Virus record (IMG/VR): IMGVR_UViG_3300036832_001373
Span: 1 to 64,000 of that record
DNA length: 64,000 bases
Strand: one strand, 5' to 3'
DNA from: a virus
Position numbers and translations under genes: made by a program. The first letter of the stretch is position 1. Each line of letters opens with the position of its first letter. Positions 22,226 to 31,223 of this stretch are shown piece by piece. The notes under the pieces are model-generated. The model had not been told where the DNA came from. It was given only the letters and a program-made list of their open reading frames with translations, and ran no database searches.

Positions 22226-22525
22226 ATGAACGTTGCAGATAGAGCAGGTCTTGGACCCAAAAGAGAACTATCGAAGAACGAAGATGAAACTTGGACTTTG
22301 AAGGTTTCACCTCCTGCTTGGGCAGGATTTGATCCTGATTATTCATCTTCGATCGTTCTAACCGAAGATCAAGTTAAGAGATTTTGCGAGTGGCAAGATA
22401 CAGGAATCTTGATCCAGAACGCTTTTCCAGATTTAAACGCTAGTCAACGAGAGATTATTCTAAGTGGTATCGGAAACAATGAGTTTCAGAATCTAGCAGA
22501 TGACGAAGACGAAGCTTCCTTCTAA
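22226..22525 (+). CDS. Hypothetical protein
   Basis: 99 residues from ATG 22226, 1 nt after the previous stop, with AATGGAG upstream. Contains KVSPPAWAGFDPDYSSSIVL and an acidic end. Function unknown. Confidence 0.6.
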   Translation: MNVADRAGLGPKRELSKNEDETWTLKVSPPAWAGFDPDYSSSIVLTEDQVKRFCEWQDTGILIQNAFPDLNASQREIILSGIGNNEFQNLADDEDEASF

Positions 22526-22703
22526 GTTATATGTTGTAACGAGTTATAAACCGCGTTCTTTTGTAGCGCGGTTTATAATACGAGAAGATGTTGTCCAGGC
22601 TCCGAGTCCTGTACTTAGATTCATGTACGGTTGGAGCCTGGAAGCTGTTAGAATACACTGTAAGATGAAAGGATGGAGTCTTAGAGAATCGAAGAGAGAA
22701 TAA
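22500..22703 (+). CDS. Small protein, unknown
   Basis: 67 residues. Basic and aromatic (RFMYGWSLEAVRIHCKMKGW). The coding sequence starts inside the previous gene and spans two strong hairpins (22544-22641), so translation may be regulated, or the first part may be a terminator with a shorter gene downstream. Confidence 0.5.
   Translation: MTKTKLPSKLYVVTSYKPRSFVARFIIREDVVQAPSPVLRFMYGWSLEAVRIHCKMKGWSLRESKRE
22544..22641 (+). repeat. Two hairpins within the start of ORF 22500
   Basis: TTATAAACCGCG (22544-22555) pairs with CGCGGTTTATAA (22567-22578), a 12-bp stem. CCAGGCTCC (22595-22603) pairs with GGAGCCTGG (22633-22641), with a GTAC/GTAC pair inside the loop. Confidence 0.65.
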
Positions 22704-22704
22704 G

Positions 22705-22908
22705 ATGGAATCGAACCCTAGAGCAGATGCTAGAGACTTAATCATAAAAACTTCTAAGGAAATCGTTGAAGCTATAATGAATGCTGTTGACAACAACTAC
22801 ACTAGGGAGGTAATGGAACAGATAACAGAGTATCGGATAAACCAGTTTATGCGAGAGATGGCAGCAATTGCTAGAACAATAAAGATTTCACCTGAACAAA
22901 AAAGTTAG
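22705..22908 (+). CDS. Small helical protein
   Basis: 67 residues (ARDLIIKTSKEIVEAIMNAV, then TEYRINQFMREMAAIA), almost fully helical. Starts 1 nt after the previous stop. Function unknown. Confidence 0.55.
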   Translation: MESNPRADARDLIIKTSKEIVEAIMNAVDNNYTREVMEQITEYRINQFMREMAAIARTIKISPEQKS

Positions 22909-22919
22909 GGAGGGGAGGA

Positions 22920-23786
22920 ATGAAAATCTGTGTCACAGGCTCACGTGGTTACATTGGAACTTTGGTTACTGATGCTCTAAGAAAGAATCTTTATGAAGTT
23001 GACGAAATTGATCTTAAGATCGATAAAAATTACAGTATGTCTAAATCAGATTCTAAGGTACTTGTTCACCTAGGAGCACATACGTCAGTTCCAGAGTCAG
23101 AAAAGTTTCCGGATATGTATTATAACAATAACATCACGGATTACGACTTATTTCTAAGACTCAATAGCTTTGATAGAATAATCTACGCTTCTAGTAATTC
23201 AATCTATGATGGTAACACATTGATCAATCCTAGTTCAGTTTACTCTATATCTAAATTAACTGGAGAGTATATCACTAGGAAGCATTGTCAAAACTATACT
23301 ATTCTACGGTTTTCCAATCCAATTGGAATAGACAAAATTCTTCACAAGGATATAGTTAAGGACATAATCAAAGGATATCAAAGTTTGGCTTGGACATTAG
23401 CTAAATGTGTTGTCAATGAAAAAGTATTTACTTTACACGATCTACCAGGTATGGCAAGAGATTTTTATCCAGTTGAGTGGATAGTTAAAGCAGTAATTGA
23501 TTTAGTCAAGAGTCCAGCTCCAGGTAAAATTTACCATATAGGATCTGGTCTGGACAAGGACGTAGCTAGTCTAGCGAGAAAAGTATGTGAAGTTTTTAAA
23601 ATCAAATTAAAGACAGTTCCTCCACCAATGGGTACAAGCCGAGGTTACGTGAGTGACAATCTTGATTTTTCATATATAAGCTATCTAATCGGTCCTAACT
23701 GGGACCAGTTTAATCAAACTAGTATGTTCATCAGCTCAATGAACGATTACTGTTCTCTCCTTAAGAAGGAACTCAAATGCGTGTAG
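22920..23786 (+). CDS. NAD-dependent sugar epimerase/dehydratase (extended SDR)
   Basis: 288 residues. TGSRGYIG (residues 6-13) is the NAD-binding glycine loop. HLGAHTSVPES is typical of UDP-glucose 4-epimerase-like enzymes, SSNSIYDG precedes the YSISK catalytic YxxxK, and RFSNPIG follows. Probably converts a nucleotide sugar for the three adjacent glycosyltransferase-like genes, with which it overlaps or abuts. GGGAGGGGAGGAATG gives a strong SD. The substrate cannot be told from the sequence. Confidence 0.8.
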   Translation: MKICVTGSRGYIGTLVTDALRKNLYEVDEIDLKIDKNYSMSKSDSKVLVHLGAHTSVPESEKFPDMYYNNNITDYDLFLRLNSFDRIIYASSNSIYDGNTLINPSSVYSISKLTGEYITRKHCQNYTILRFSNPIGIDKILHKDIVKDIIKGYQSLAWTLAKCVVNEKVFTLHDLPGMARDFYPVEWIVKAVIDLVKSPAPGKIYHIGSGLDKDVASLARKVCEVFKIKLKTVPPPMGTSRGYVSDNLDFSYISYLIGPNWDQFNQTSMFISSMNDYCSLLKKELKCV

Positions 23787-24859
23787 GATTTATCTATAAT
23801 GGCAACGATGAAGTTTCTCATATCGCAGCTACGGGTGGATCAGGAACACATATATTCCTTTTACTTAAAACGTTAGCAGAGATGGGATGTGACATAACAC
23901 TATTTGGTAATGGAGACGCTAATACTCACTCTGACCTAGCTGCGATAAAATATACTCTAATACCTCTAAGAGATAAACGTGGTGGGAAAGGCACAATAAA
24001 AGCTTTTGCTAGGGAAAAGTTTAGACTAGACAATCTAGATTTATTAATAGTAGTTGGGATGGTCGGAGTTGAGATAATAGCAATGATGTGTGAGCACAAA
24101 GTACCTATAGCATATGTTCCTTTTGGTCCTCATCCTATCTATGTAAACTCTATAGGTCTGCTTCTAAAGCGCAATCCATCCACAGTTCTGATATATTGTG
24201 ATACATCGGCAACATATCAACATTATAGTGGATTGTATCCTGCTCACAGAGATCGTTTCGCTTGGCAGTATACACCAATTGTATTCTTTGGAAGCAACTT
24301 CAAATATACTGACAAGTATTATACGTTTTCTAGAATTTTAACATTAAAATCAATACATAATGCATCAGATTTAGCAGATAGATTCGGCTTAGCTCTAGAG
24401 ATTTATGGAAATATTAGAAATAACCTTTATATTAATAGGATTACAAAGTTTAAAGAGAGATACAAAGGATACTATGGAGTTAGTAACTTTTATAGCCAGT
24501 CTGTTCTTCCAGGTATACATATGCAAACTTCTTCGTTTGAAGGTGGACTAGTTACTCCAGTACAAGCTATGGCTCACGGAGTTCCAATAATAATGAACAT
24601 AGAACTACATCCTCTGATTAGATCAGATGTTTTAGGAAAAGTTTTGTACAAAGGTTCAAACTATGAATTATATAGGACTGGGGCTAGTATCGACTACCAG
24701 AAAATAGACGCGGAGAATTGGAGCAGAGTTGAGGCTTATGTTAAAGCTCTTTGTAATCAAAGAGAGGATATAATAGAATATGCTAAGCAGTTTCACATGG
24801 ACAACTATATAAAACGCTATCTTTGGGATCTCTCCATCAAATTGAAAGGAGTCTTCTGA
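23777..24859 (+). CDS. Glycosyltransferase, GT-B fold (GT4-like)
   Basis: 360 residues. N-terminal MRVGFIYNG with ATGGSGTHIFLLLKTLAEMG is the acceptor-side pattern of GT4 enzymes. C-terminal HMQTSSFEGGLVTPVQAMAH, then GVPII, corresponds to the conserved E-x7-E sugar-nucleotide region (here SSFEGGLVTPVQAMA). Overlaps the epimerase gene by 10 nt. May glycosylate modified DNA bases, virion proteins or host surface sugars. Confidence 0.75.
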   Translation: MRVGFIYNGNDEVSHIAATGGSGTHIFLLLKTLAEMGCDITLFGNGDANTHSDLAAIKYTLIPLRDKRGGKGTIKAFAREKFRLDNLDLLIVVGMVGVEIIAMMCEHKVPIAYVPFGPHPIYVNSIGLLLKRNPSTVLIYCDTSATYQHYSGLYPAHRDRFAWQYTPIVFFGSNFKYTDKYYTFSRILTLKSIHNASDLADRFGLALEIYGNIRNNLYINRITKFKERYKGYYGVSNFYSQSVLPGIHMQTSSFEGGLVTPVQAMAHGVPIIMNIELHPLIRSDVLGKVLYKGSNYELYRTGASIDYQKIDAENWSRVEAYVKALCNQREDIIEYAKQFHMDNYIKRYLWDLSIKLKGVF

Positions 24860-25974
24860 TGCGGATCGGCGTGATATTCAAAGATTATCTATGGAACTAT
24901 AGTAAAAACTTTTATCCTTTTGGACTGGCAATCTCAGTTTTGCACCATGAGCTAGCCAAGAGAGGGCATAAACTTTCTCTAATCAGAGTTGATAAGAATT
25001 CACAGTTTAACTTGAACAAACGAAAGCATCTAGTTGCATATACACAAATGCTAGATTACGATTTTGTAGATATAGACGACCAATCAATTGACAAGTATCA
25101 TCTGGTCGAGCTATATACTGACCAAAAAGATCTTGAGATTTTAAAACCAGCGGTGGATAAGATTCTAAAAAGTAAAAAGCCAGTTATTTATACGGATAGC
25201 GACGGAGAGATTATGTCTCACTTACACGGTTATAGAAAAAGACCTCCAATTCTTTATGAGTTTAAAGACATCAAAGATCTGGTAATCCACAATACTAGCA
25301 GAGAGTTTAGTTCTATCTGTCAGAAAGAGTTTCCAAAGGCTAAGGTAATCTATATTCCATATTTTCTAACCAAGTCTGCTATGGTTAAATTCTTACCAGA
25401 GCTTTTCGAGGAAAAGCAAAAGGACTTCGTTTTCGTTGGAAGAACTATAGGTCGTCCACATCTTCGTAAGTTCTTTGAACTTGTTTCTCAGGAAGAGCTT
25501 ACAGGTGACGTTGATCTGTGGATGTACGATCGTATGGATTGGAAGTCTAAGCCAGTTCCAAACATAGATCTAGTAAATGACCTAGCAATCTTTTCGATTA
25601 CACGAAAGCAATTTTATCAACGAATGTCTAGATATAGATATACTTACATAGGAGGTACTTGGCATACCAAGAGAACACGTCCACATGTTATAGCAAATCC
25701 TCCCTACACTACATTTAGAGTATTCGAGACGGTTCTGTCGAATCAACTATTTCTATCGTATAAAACGCCAGAGCTTGAAGAGTCAGAAGTTGATAAGAGA
25801 TTATTGATGGACTGGTCTTGGAATAGTCTAACAGAGGAGCACAGAGCAATTCAAGGTGTCAAGGGACTAAGTACTAGAGAGTATGAAGAACTCAAGAGTT
25901 CTACACATAGAAAGATTCTAACTTGTTTAGGACAAACTGTAGCAGAAAAGGCAGTTAAGAGCATTGAACTATGA
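24859..25974 (+). CDS. Glycosyltransferase-like protein
   Basis: 371 residues from ATG 24859, overlapping the previous stop. GLAISVLHHELAKRGHKLSL resembles the GT-B N-terminal region, FVFVGRTIGRPHLRKFF the start of the second Rossmann domain, and RVFETVLSNQLFLSYKTPE the C-terminal donor site. Family membership is probable but weaker than its neighbour. Part of the four-gene sugar cassette. Confidence 0.6.
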   Translation: MRIGVIFKDYLWNYSKNFYPFGLAISVLHHELAKRGHKLSLIRVDKNSQFNLNKRKHLVAYTQMLDYDFVDIDDQSIDKYHLVELYTDQKDLEILKPAVDKILKSKKPVIYTDSDGEIMSHLHGYRKRPPILYEFKDIKDLVIHNTSREFSSICQKEFPKAKVIYIPYFLTKSAMVKFLPELFEEKQKDFVFVGRTIGRPHLRKFFELVSQEELTGDVDLWMYDRMDWKSKPVPNIDLVNDLAIFSITRKQFYQRMSRYRYTYIGGTWHTKRTRPHVIANPPYTTFRVFETVLSNQLFLSYKTPELEESEVDKRLLMDWSWNSLTEEHRAIQGVKGLSTREYEELKSSTHRKILTCLGQTVAEKAVKSIEL

Positions 25975-26801
25975 CGAACGTGGCGATATGTGTTCCTTCT
26001 TACAACGACTGGGCTAGGCTATCAGATCTATGCTCTTCATTCAAGAGGCATGTGAAGGAATCACCAAATACCTATAAAATGTTCATTCTAGCTCAGGATT
26101 ACTCTGAACACGACCAAAGGATACTTAGTCATAAGATTGATCCTTCCTTGTGTGAGATTTTTCACTTTGAAAAGTATCGTCCTGTTAGGATGACTAGAAT
26201 ACGTGATGACTCAATTAAATTGTCGAAGAACTTTAGTGAATTTGTACTATGGATTGATGACGATTTCGTATTTCGTCCAGGATCTTTTCTAAAATATGAC
26301 CAAGGGGTCCAGTGGATGAAAGAGCATCCTCAGTGTTTCGGATTTCAGTTTGATGGATTTCTTGGAGGATATCGTCAAAAAGAAAAGTTCGAACTAAAAT
26401 TTGATGGGATCGTATGGACCTCAAGAGGTCTCTTATTTAGGAAACTTAATCTTCCTAGTATACCAAGAATATTTCCTCTAGATTGTCTTGATATTTTCAT
26501 CAATCACGAGGAAAGTGCAGCAGTATACCCTGCATATGCTGAAGGATTCTATACGCTAAAAGCTAAAAACTGTCCAACTCTTCACAGACATAACAAATGG
26601 GAGAATGGAGCGAAATGGGAAAAGATAGCAGGTGATATAAATCTTGGTCAAATATACCTAACAAAATTGTTAGGTACTGAGTTTAAGGTTAAGAATACCT
26701 TTCGTCCAAGCGAGAAACTATGGGAAAGGTATGTAGAAGCTGCTACCAAGAGATTTGGATTTGCTGAGGGTCAAAAGATACGTAATGAACAGGTAGGATG
26801 A
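25971..26801 (+). CDS. Glycosyltransferase, GT-A fold (GT2-like)
   Basis: 276 residues. CVPSYNDWARLSDLCSSF at the N-terminus and the metal-binding VLWIDDDFVFRPGSF (DDD, about residues 94-97) are diagnostic of GT-A enzymes. A later HEESA and HRHNKW may complete the site. Overlaps the previous gene by 4 nt. Confidence 0.75.
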   Translation: MTNVAICVPSYNDWARLSDLCSSFKRHVKESPNTYKMFILAQDYSEHDQRILSHKIDPSLCEIFHFEKYRPVRMTRIRDDSIKLSKNFSEFVLWIDDDFVFRPGSFLKYDQGVQWMKEHPQCFGFQFDGFLGGYRQKEKFELKFDGIVWTSRGLLFRKLNLPSIPRIFPLDCLDIFINHEESAAVYPAYAEGFYTLKAKNCPTLHRHNKWENGAKWEKIAGDINLGQIYLTKLLGTEFKVKNTFRPSEKLWERYVEAATKRFGFAEGQKIRNEQVG

Positions 26802-26820
26802 AAGAAAGGGAGCTAGTACA

Positions 26821-27054
26821 ATGGTAGATCATAACGAACTGTTGTCTGAAGTCAATAAAGCTATCAATCGTTTTTGGAATGACGATAGTGTCTCTATGGA
26901 AGTTCTTAAAGAGGAACTAGAAGAAGTTCTGAGTGATATTCAGTTAAAGATAGATGAACTAGAGGAGGAGATAGAGAAGGACGAATCTGAGGAGAAAGAA
27001 GAGGAAGAAGAAAAAGAGGATTCTGAAGAAGAAGAGAAAGAAAGCGATAAATAA
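26821..27054 (+). CDS. Acidic coiled-coil protein
   Basis: 77 residues. The second half is almost only Glu, Asp, Lys and Ser (runs such as SEEKEEEEEKEDSEEE). A DNA mimic or chaperone-like role is conceivable, not shown. GGGAGC precedes ATG 26821. Confidence 0.6.
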   Translation: MVDHNELLSEVNKAINRFWNDDSVSMEVLKEELEEVLSDIQLKIDELEEEIEKDESEEKEEEEEKEDSEEEEKESDK

Positions 27055-27070
27055 GGGATTTTACGGACTA

Positions 27071-27128
27071 AGGGCCTCTGGCTCTTGGAGCGTTGACCCG
27101 CGTGGAAGACTTTTCAAGAGCTGGAGGC
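27071..27128 (+). promoter_or_regulatory. Motif P6 within a 14-bp SD-sequestering hairpin
   Basis: AGGGCCTCTGG, 8 nt, GCGTTGAC (27071-27097) keeps the P spacing. The 5' arm 27074-27087 pairs along 14 positions (two G-U) with 27115-27128, which includes the GGAGG SD of TTG 27134. Folded RNA would hide that ribosome site. Confidence 0.55.
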
Positions 27129-27133
27129 TTGGC

Positions 27134-27319
27134 TTGAACAAGGAAAACAACGTTGTAAAACTTTTTCCAAAGAAAAAGAGTATATGTCCAGTATGCTTAG
27201 GACATGGATCCTATAAAGTAGTAGGACCAAGAGTAAATGTGTTTGTATTTGAAAAGTGCTACACGTGCAGTGGAAAGGGAGAAGTTTGGGAGAGCCCTAA
27301 TGAGAAACCCGTTAGATGA
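27134..27319 (+). CDS. DnaJ-type zinc-finger protein
   Basis: 61 residues from TTG 27134. CPVCLGHGSYKVV and CYTCSGKGEVWE are two CxxCxGxG repeats, as in the central zinc finger of DnaJ. No J-domain is present. A small protein- or RNA-binding zinc protein is likely. Its SD is in the hairpin described above. Confidence 0.7.
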   Translation: MNKENNVVKLFPKKKSICPVCLGHGSYKVVGPRVNVFVFEKCYTCSGKGEVWESPNEKPVR

Positions 27320-27908
27320 GTATCTAGAATCGATTCCAGTCAATCTCAGGAAGAGGAATAAAATTATGGTCTCTATAGACCCTAATGTCCTGAGAAAGTA
27401 CCCTTTTCTAGACAAATTGCAGAAACAATATTTTCCTTTGGATACATTGAATGAAATCATGAATGCTCTTGAGAAAAGGCCAGAAGGATTTAAAGTTACT
27501 TTATTAAATAATATGCTGAGGATTTCATTAAGAACAATTAATCGTGAAGGAAACGAGGACGATCTAGGACTACCTAGAATTGAAGGTCGACTTAAAGAGA
27601 TATGTGAAGTTGTGCGCGATGATACAAGATCTGATCCGAGAAAAGAAGTAGTCTTTTCAAGAAAATCCTCTATACTAGCTGGATCTAATTTATCAGACGA
27701 CGCACTGATTGTACCAAACCACTTACCAACTAAAAAAGTGCGAGTACGTCATCCATTGGACCGTGTTTCTACTGAAGAAGTGGCTAAAAGACGAGAGTTA
27801 GCAGACAAGAGGTGGTCCGATGGCTTTAAGAAGAGACCTAGAAAGCGTAATCCAGCTGAGGAAGTGGTGAGAAATGCACAAAAATTCTTCGACAAAACAG
27901 AAACCTAA
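27300..27908 (+). CDS. Hypothetical protein
   Basis: 202 residues from ATG 27300 (GGGAGAG upstream), overlapping the previous gene by 20 nt. The middle is polar with a DDTRSDPRKEVVFSRKSS segment; the C-terminal 60 residues are strongly basic (KKVRVRHPLDRV, KKRPRKRNPAEE). Nucleic-acid binding is plausible; no family recognised. Confidence 0.6.
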   Translation: MRNPLDEYLESIPVNLRKRNKIMVSIDPNVLRKYPFLDKLQKQYFPLDTLNEIMNALEKRPEGFKVTLLNNMLRISLRTINREGNEDDLGLPRIEGRLKEICEVVRDDTRSDPRKEVVFSRKSSILAGSNLSDDALIVPNHLPTKKVRVRHPLDRVSTEEVAKRRELADKRWSDGFKKRPRKRNPAEEVVRNAQKFFDKTET

Positions 27909-28059
27909 AGTTAGCAGGAGAGTACAGTCTCCTAGAGATCGCTTACAGGATATCTTCTCTAACTTCGAGAAGATTAGTAGGGAAGAGATACCCCTACAAG
28001 CTAAAGTAGACAGACTAAATTTAGAAATGTTAAGAATCCTTAGGGAGAGAATTAACTAA
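27874..28059 (+). CDS. Small basic protein
   Basis: 61 residues, basic start (KNSSTKQKPKVSRRVQSPRD) and helical end. Overlaps the preceding gene by 35 nt and abuts the endonuclease at 28061. Function unknown. Confidence 0.5.
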   Translation: MHKNSSTKQKPKVSRRVQSPRDRLQDIFSNFEKISREEIPLQAKVDRLNLEMLRILRERIN

Positions 28060-28060
28060 T

Positions 28061-28753
28061 ATGCCTGAATGCTATAACTGTGCAATTTGCGGGAAGGAAT
28101 TTTATAAGAGTTTCTTCCGTCTTCACATAGAAGATGTTCATAGTATCTCACCACAGAGATACTATCACCAATACTTAAGTCCAGGGACTATTCCTAATAG
28201 GTGTCTAAAATGTGGGAAAGAATTAAAATTTATTAAGTTATCTAAGCCTTATGGAGATTTTTGTAGTAGATCATGCAGATCATCAACTGTAATGTCTTCC
28301 TTGAATAAGGAATGGTGGACAGATCCTACTTATCGAGAATTACATTCTAAACTTTCGTCTGAGACGATGACTAAAACCTTAAATAGAAGATGGGCTGATC
28401 CAATTCAAAGAGAAGAAATGATTAAGAATACTAGAAATGGATTAATAAGAGTAATAAAAGAAGAAAATCATGTCCCTTATATGACTAAAGGAGAATTTTT
28501 AATTAGAGACTATCTGTCGAACCTAGGGTTTAATCATAGTTATCCCTATTGGACAAAGAATAAAGTTCAAATTAAGATGGATTTCTTCAATAAGATCACT
28601 AAGGTAAACATAGAAATTGATGGTACTTCTCATGAAAAATCTGAGACTCAGGAATACGACTCTTACAGAGATTGTATTCTAGAAGAAGAAAACGTGTTGA
28701 TAGTTAGGATTAAGGACGAGGATTGTAATTATATAAAGGACATATTTAGATGA
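28061..28753 (+). CDS. Vsr-like homing endonuclease with zinc fingers
   Basis: 230 residues. The N-terminal C2H2-type finger (CAICGKEF, then HIEDVH) is followed by a treble-clef-like RCLKCGKEL and FCSRSC, then repeated WADP-type DNA-binding spacers. The C-terminal nuclease domain (TKGEFLIRDYLSNLGF, then IKMDFF, then NIEIDGTSHE) matches Vsr/PD-(D/E)XK-like endonucleases of the I-Bth0305I type. It abuts the topoisomerase gene, which starts at its stop (ATGA), a typical site for a mobile endonuclease gene. Confidence 0.75.
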   Translation: MPECYNCAICGKEFYKSFFRLHIEDVHSISPQRYYHQYLSPGTIPNRCLKCGKELKFIKLSKPYGDFCSRSCRSSTVMSSLNKEWWTDPTYRELHSKLSSETMTKTLNRRWADPIQREEMIKNTRNGLIRVIKEENHVPYMTKGEFLIRDYLSNLGFNHSYPYWTKNKVQIKMDFFNKITKVNIEIDGTSHEKSETQEYDSYRDCILEEENVLIVRIKDEDCNYIKDIFR

Positions 28754-30552
28754 ACAAACCAGAGATAGAAGTTTTAACAGAAGCTGCCCACATAAGATTA
28801 AGACCAGGAAACTATATAGGTAGTACAGAAAACGCAACACACCTCTTCTCCGAGGTCTTTGATAATTCACTTGACGAGGCAGCGGCAGGATACTGTAGCC
28901 AAATTAATATATCGTATCATGAGGATCATTTTAGTGTAAAAGACAACGGTAGAGGTCTCTCCCAGGATTGGAACGAAGAGTTTAAAACTTACGATCCTAT
29001 ACTTGTGGCAACAAAATTATTTAGTGGAGGTAAATTTAATAAAAATACATATAAAATATCGGTAGGATTAAATGGTATTGGTCTTCCAGCAGTAAATTAT
29101 CTCTCAGATAAGATCTTGATACTTTCTGCTAGGAATTCTAAAGGATTTTGGGTTCAGTTTCAGGAAGGTATTCCAGGGGAACCTAAGATCCAAGATATCA
29201 GAGCTGATGAACACGGAACATACGTTATAGTATGGCCATCTAAAAAATACTTCAACTCAATAAAAATTGATCCAATCATAGTTGAGGCTAGAGCTAGGCT
29301 AGCAGCGACATTTCTTCAAAACCTTAAAATTATAGTTAATACCATAGAAGTTAAACCCTATACTGCAAAAGACTTTTGTCCAGACTGTGATACGCCTATT
29401 ATGGAAGTTAAAGTTAGTCTAGCAAATGGAGAAAGTGCTTATGCAATCTTTGGATATGATACAAAATCAACCAGAACAGAAACTGGACGAGGAAGCGTTA
29501 ATCTCCTCTCTGTTAACCAAGGCTCTCATATTAGAGCTTTCGAGAAATCTGTTGGAGAAGCATGGCAGAGAGTTTTGGACAAAGATACAGCAGACTATCT
29601 CGACTTCAGAGATACCTTAGTTGGATTGAAAGGATTTATACTTGTTAATATAAGAGAACCAAAATGGAATTCTCAAACTAAAGACAATCTTGGAGGACGC
29701 ATATCTGAGTATCAAAGTTTGGTTGATGGCCTAACTGCTAAGATAGTCCAAGCTTTAGATAAGTTACCAGTAACTGTTATGAAGGCCTTAATCCTTAAGT
29801 TTAAGGATTATCGTTCACACATTAACCAGATGACTTCATCCAAGTTCTTAGATGAAGTCCTTAGACTAGGAGAAGCAGGTGATAATAACATCAATCGTGG
29901 TATTCGTCTTGATTCTAAGCTTGTTGACTGTACATCAGTATCGAGAAGAGATACAGAACTCTTCATTGTCGAAGGGGATTCTGCTGGTGGGAACCTTATC
30001 GCTAAACGGGATCGTCGTATTCATGCTGTACTTCCTTTACGAGGAAAAACTCTCAATGTCGTGGATCGTGAACTAGAAGTTATTCTTAATAACACCGAGA
30101 TAAGATCGTTAGTTAATGCTATAGGATGTGGAGTGCGTCAGAAAGAAAATCCAGATCGAATACGTTATAGCAAAATAATCATATGTAGCGACGGAGACGT
30201 TGATGGACGAAGCATCCAAGCTTTACTTATAGGAGCTCTTGGAAGTCTTATCCCAAAGACCGTACGAAGAGGCCTCATACATATTATCGAAGCTCCATTG
30301 TTTGGACAATGGTCTAAAGACGGAAAATTTATACCAGTATGGTCTCAGGATGAACTATCACCTGGACTTAGGACTTCTAGATTTAAGGGTCTTGGTTCGT
30401 TCAACGCCAACGAATTGGCAGTATCAATACTGAACCCTTCAGTCAGAAGGCTTAAGAGACTTATAACCGAGGACACAAGAGGTATTACGAGACTGGTAGG
30501 AAACTCTGGTGCACGAAGAGAAATGCTTCTCGAGAGAGGAATTATAAAGTGA
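28750..30552 (+). CDS. Type II DNA topoisomerase, large (ATPase/TOPRIM) subunit
   Basis: 600 residues, GyrB/ParE/T4 gp39-like. GHKL ATPase: RPGNYIGS and EVFDNSLDEA near the N-terminus, DNGRGL, then GGKFNK and GLNGIGLPAVN. TOPRIM: VEGDSAGG at about residue 407 and SDGDVDG at about 480. It lacks the long C-terminal extension of GyrB, as in phage forms. With 31864-33177 it should form an A2B2 enzyme that relaxes or decatenates phage DNA. Overlaps the endonuclease gene by 4 nt. Confidence 0.9.
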   Translation: MNKPEIEVLTEAAHIRLRPGNYIGSTENATHLFSEVFDNSLDEAAAGYCSQINISYHEDHFSVKDNGRGLSQDWNEEFKTYDPILVATKLFSGGKFNKNTYKISVGLNGIGLPAVNYLSDKILILSARNSKGFWVQFQEGIPGEPKIQDIRADEHGTYVIVWPSKKYFNSIKIDPIIVEARARLAATFLQNLKIIVNTIEVKPYTAKDFCPDCDTPIMEVKVSLANGESAYAIFGYDTKSTRTETGRGSVNLLSVNQGSHIRAFEKSVGEAWQRVLDKDTADYLDFRDTLVGLKGFILVNIREPKWNSQTKDNLGGRISEYQSLVDGLTAKIVQALDKLPVTVMKALILKFKDYRSHINQMTSSKFLDEVLRLGEAGDNNINRGIRLDSKLVDCTSVSRRDTELFIVEGDSAGGNLIAKRDRRIHAVLPLRGKTLNVVDRELEVILNNTEIRSLVNAIGCGVRQKENPDRIRYSKIIICSDGDVDGRSIQALLIGALGSLIPKTVRRGLIHIIEAPLFGQWSKDGKFIPVWSQDELSPGLRTSRFKGLGSFNANELAVSILNPSVRRLKRLITEDTRGITRLVGNSGARREMLLERGIIK

Positions 30553-30887
30553 TGTCAGAACATAAAATCAAAGATAAAGCTCGTAAGTTAGCTGAGACTT
30601 TGACAAAAGAGTTTACTGACAAAGGACTTATAATCGAAGCTGGGTGGCAAAGTTTAAAGATCATGTCTATTCCAGAGGATGCTCCAGAAATTCAAATTGA
30701 TGAAATGCGTAACGCATTCTTTGCTGGAGCAAGTCACTTATTTTCATCTATTGTAGTGATACTAGATCCGGGGGAAGAACCTACAGAACGTGATATCGAA
30801 CGTTTGGATTTAATCAACAAAGAACTAGAAAGATTTATGGAAGATTATAAACTTAAACACTTGATAAGACCAGAAGGCTCAGCCTAA
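30552..30887 (+). CDS. Tandem paralogous protein 1
   Basis: 111 residues. AGWQSLKIM, then IDEMRNAFFAGASHLFSSI, then IERLDLINKELERFM and RPEGSA. The same arrangement occurs in the next gene, so the pair arose by tandem duplication. Function unknown. Starts in the topoisomerase stop. Confidence 0.7.
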   Translation: MSEHKIKDKARKLAETLTKEFTDKGLIIEAGWQSLKIMSIPEDAPEIQIDEMRNAFFAGASHLFSSIVVILDPGEEPTERDIERLDLINKELERFMEDYKLKHLIRPEGSA

Positions 30888-31223
30888 ATGAGGAATAATC
30901 AAATGAGAAAATCTAGAAGAAGGAGACTAACCAAGGAGGAAGCTTATATCATACTTAGAAAAGCTCTAGCTGAGGAAAAGATTATAGAACTTGGATGGAA
31001 GAGTATTGAGAGGAATACTTTACGAGGAGTACCTGGATATCAGGTTACTGAGATGAAGAAAGCATTTTATATGGGAGCTTATCACTTGTTTAGTGTTCTA
31101 TCAACTCTTGTAGATCTTGAAGAGAAGGAAAATTTTCAAGATCTAAATCCTATGGACGCTATAAGCAGAGAGTTGGGAGAATTTAAGCTAGAGTATCTTA
31201 CGGAGACTGAGGGAACAGCATGA
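30888..31223 (+). CDS. Tandem paralogous protein 2
   Basis: 111 residues. LGWKSIERN, then VTEMKKAFYMGAYHLFSVL, then MDAISRELGEFKLEYLTETE mirror the preceding gene, with a more basic N-terminus (RKSRRRRLTKEE). Starts directly after the previous stop and overlaps the next gene. Confidence 0.7.
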   Translation: MRNNQMRKSRRRRLTKEEAYIILRKALAEEKIIELGWKSIERNTLRGVPGYQVTEMKKAFYMGAYHLFSVLSTLVDLEEKENFQDLNPMDAISRELGEFKLEYLTETEGTA

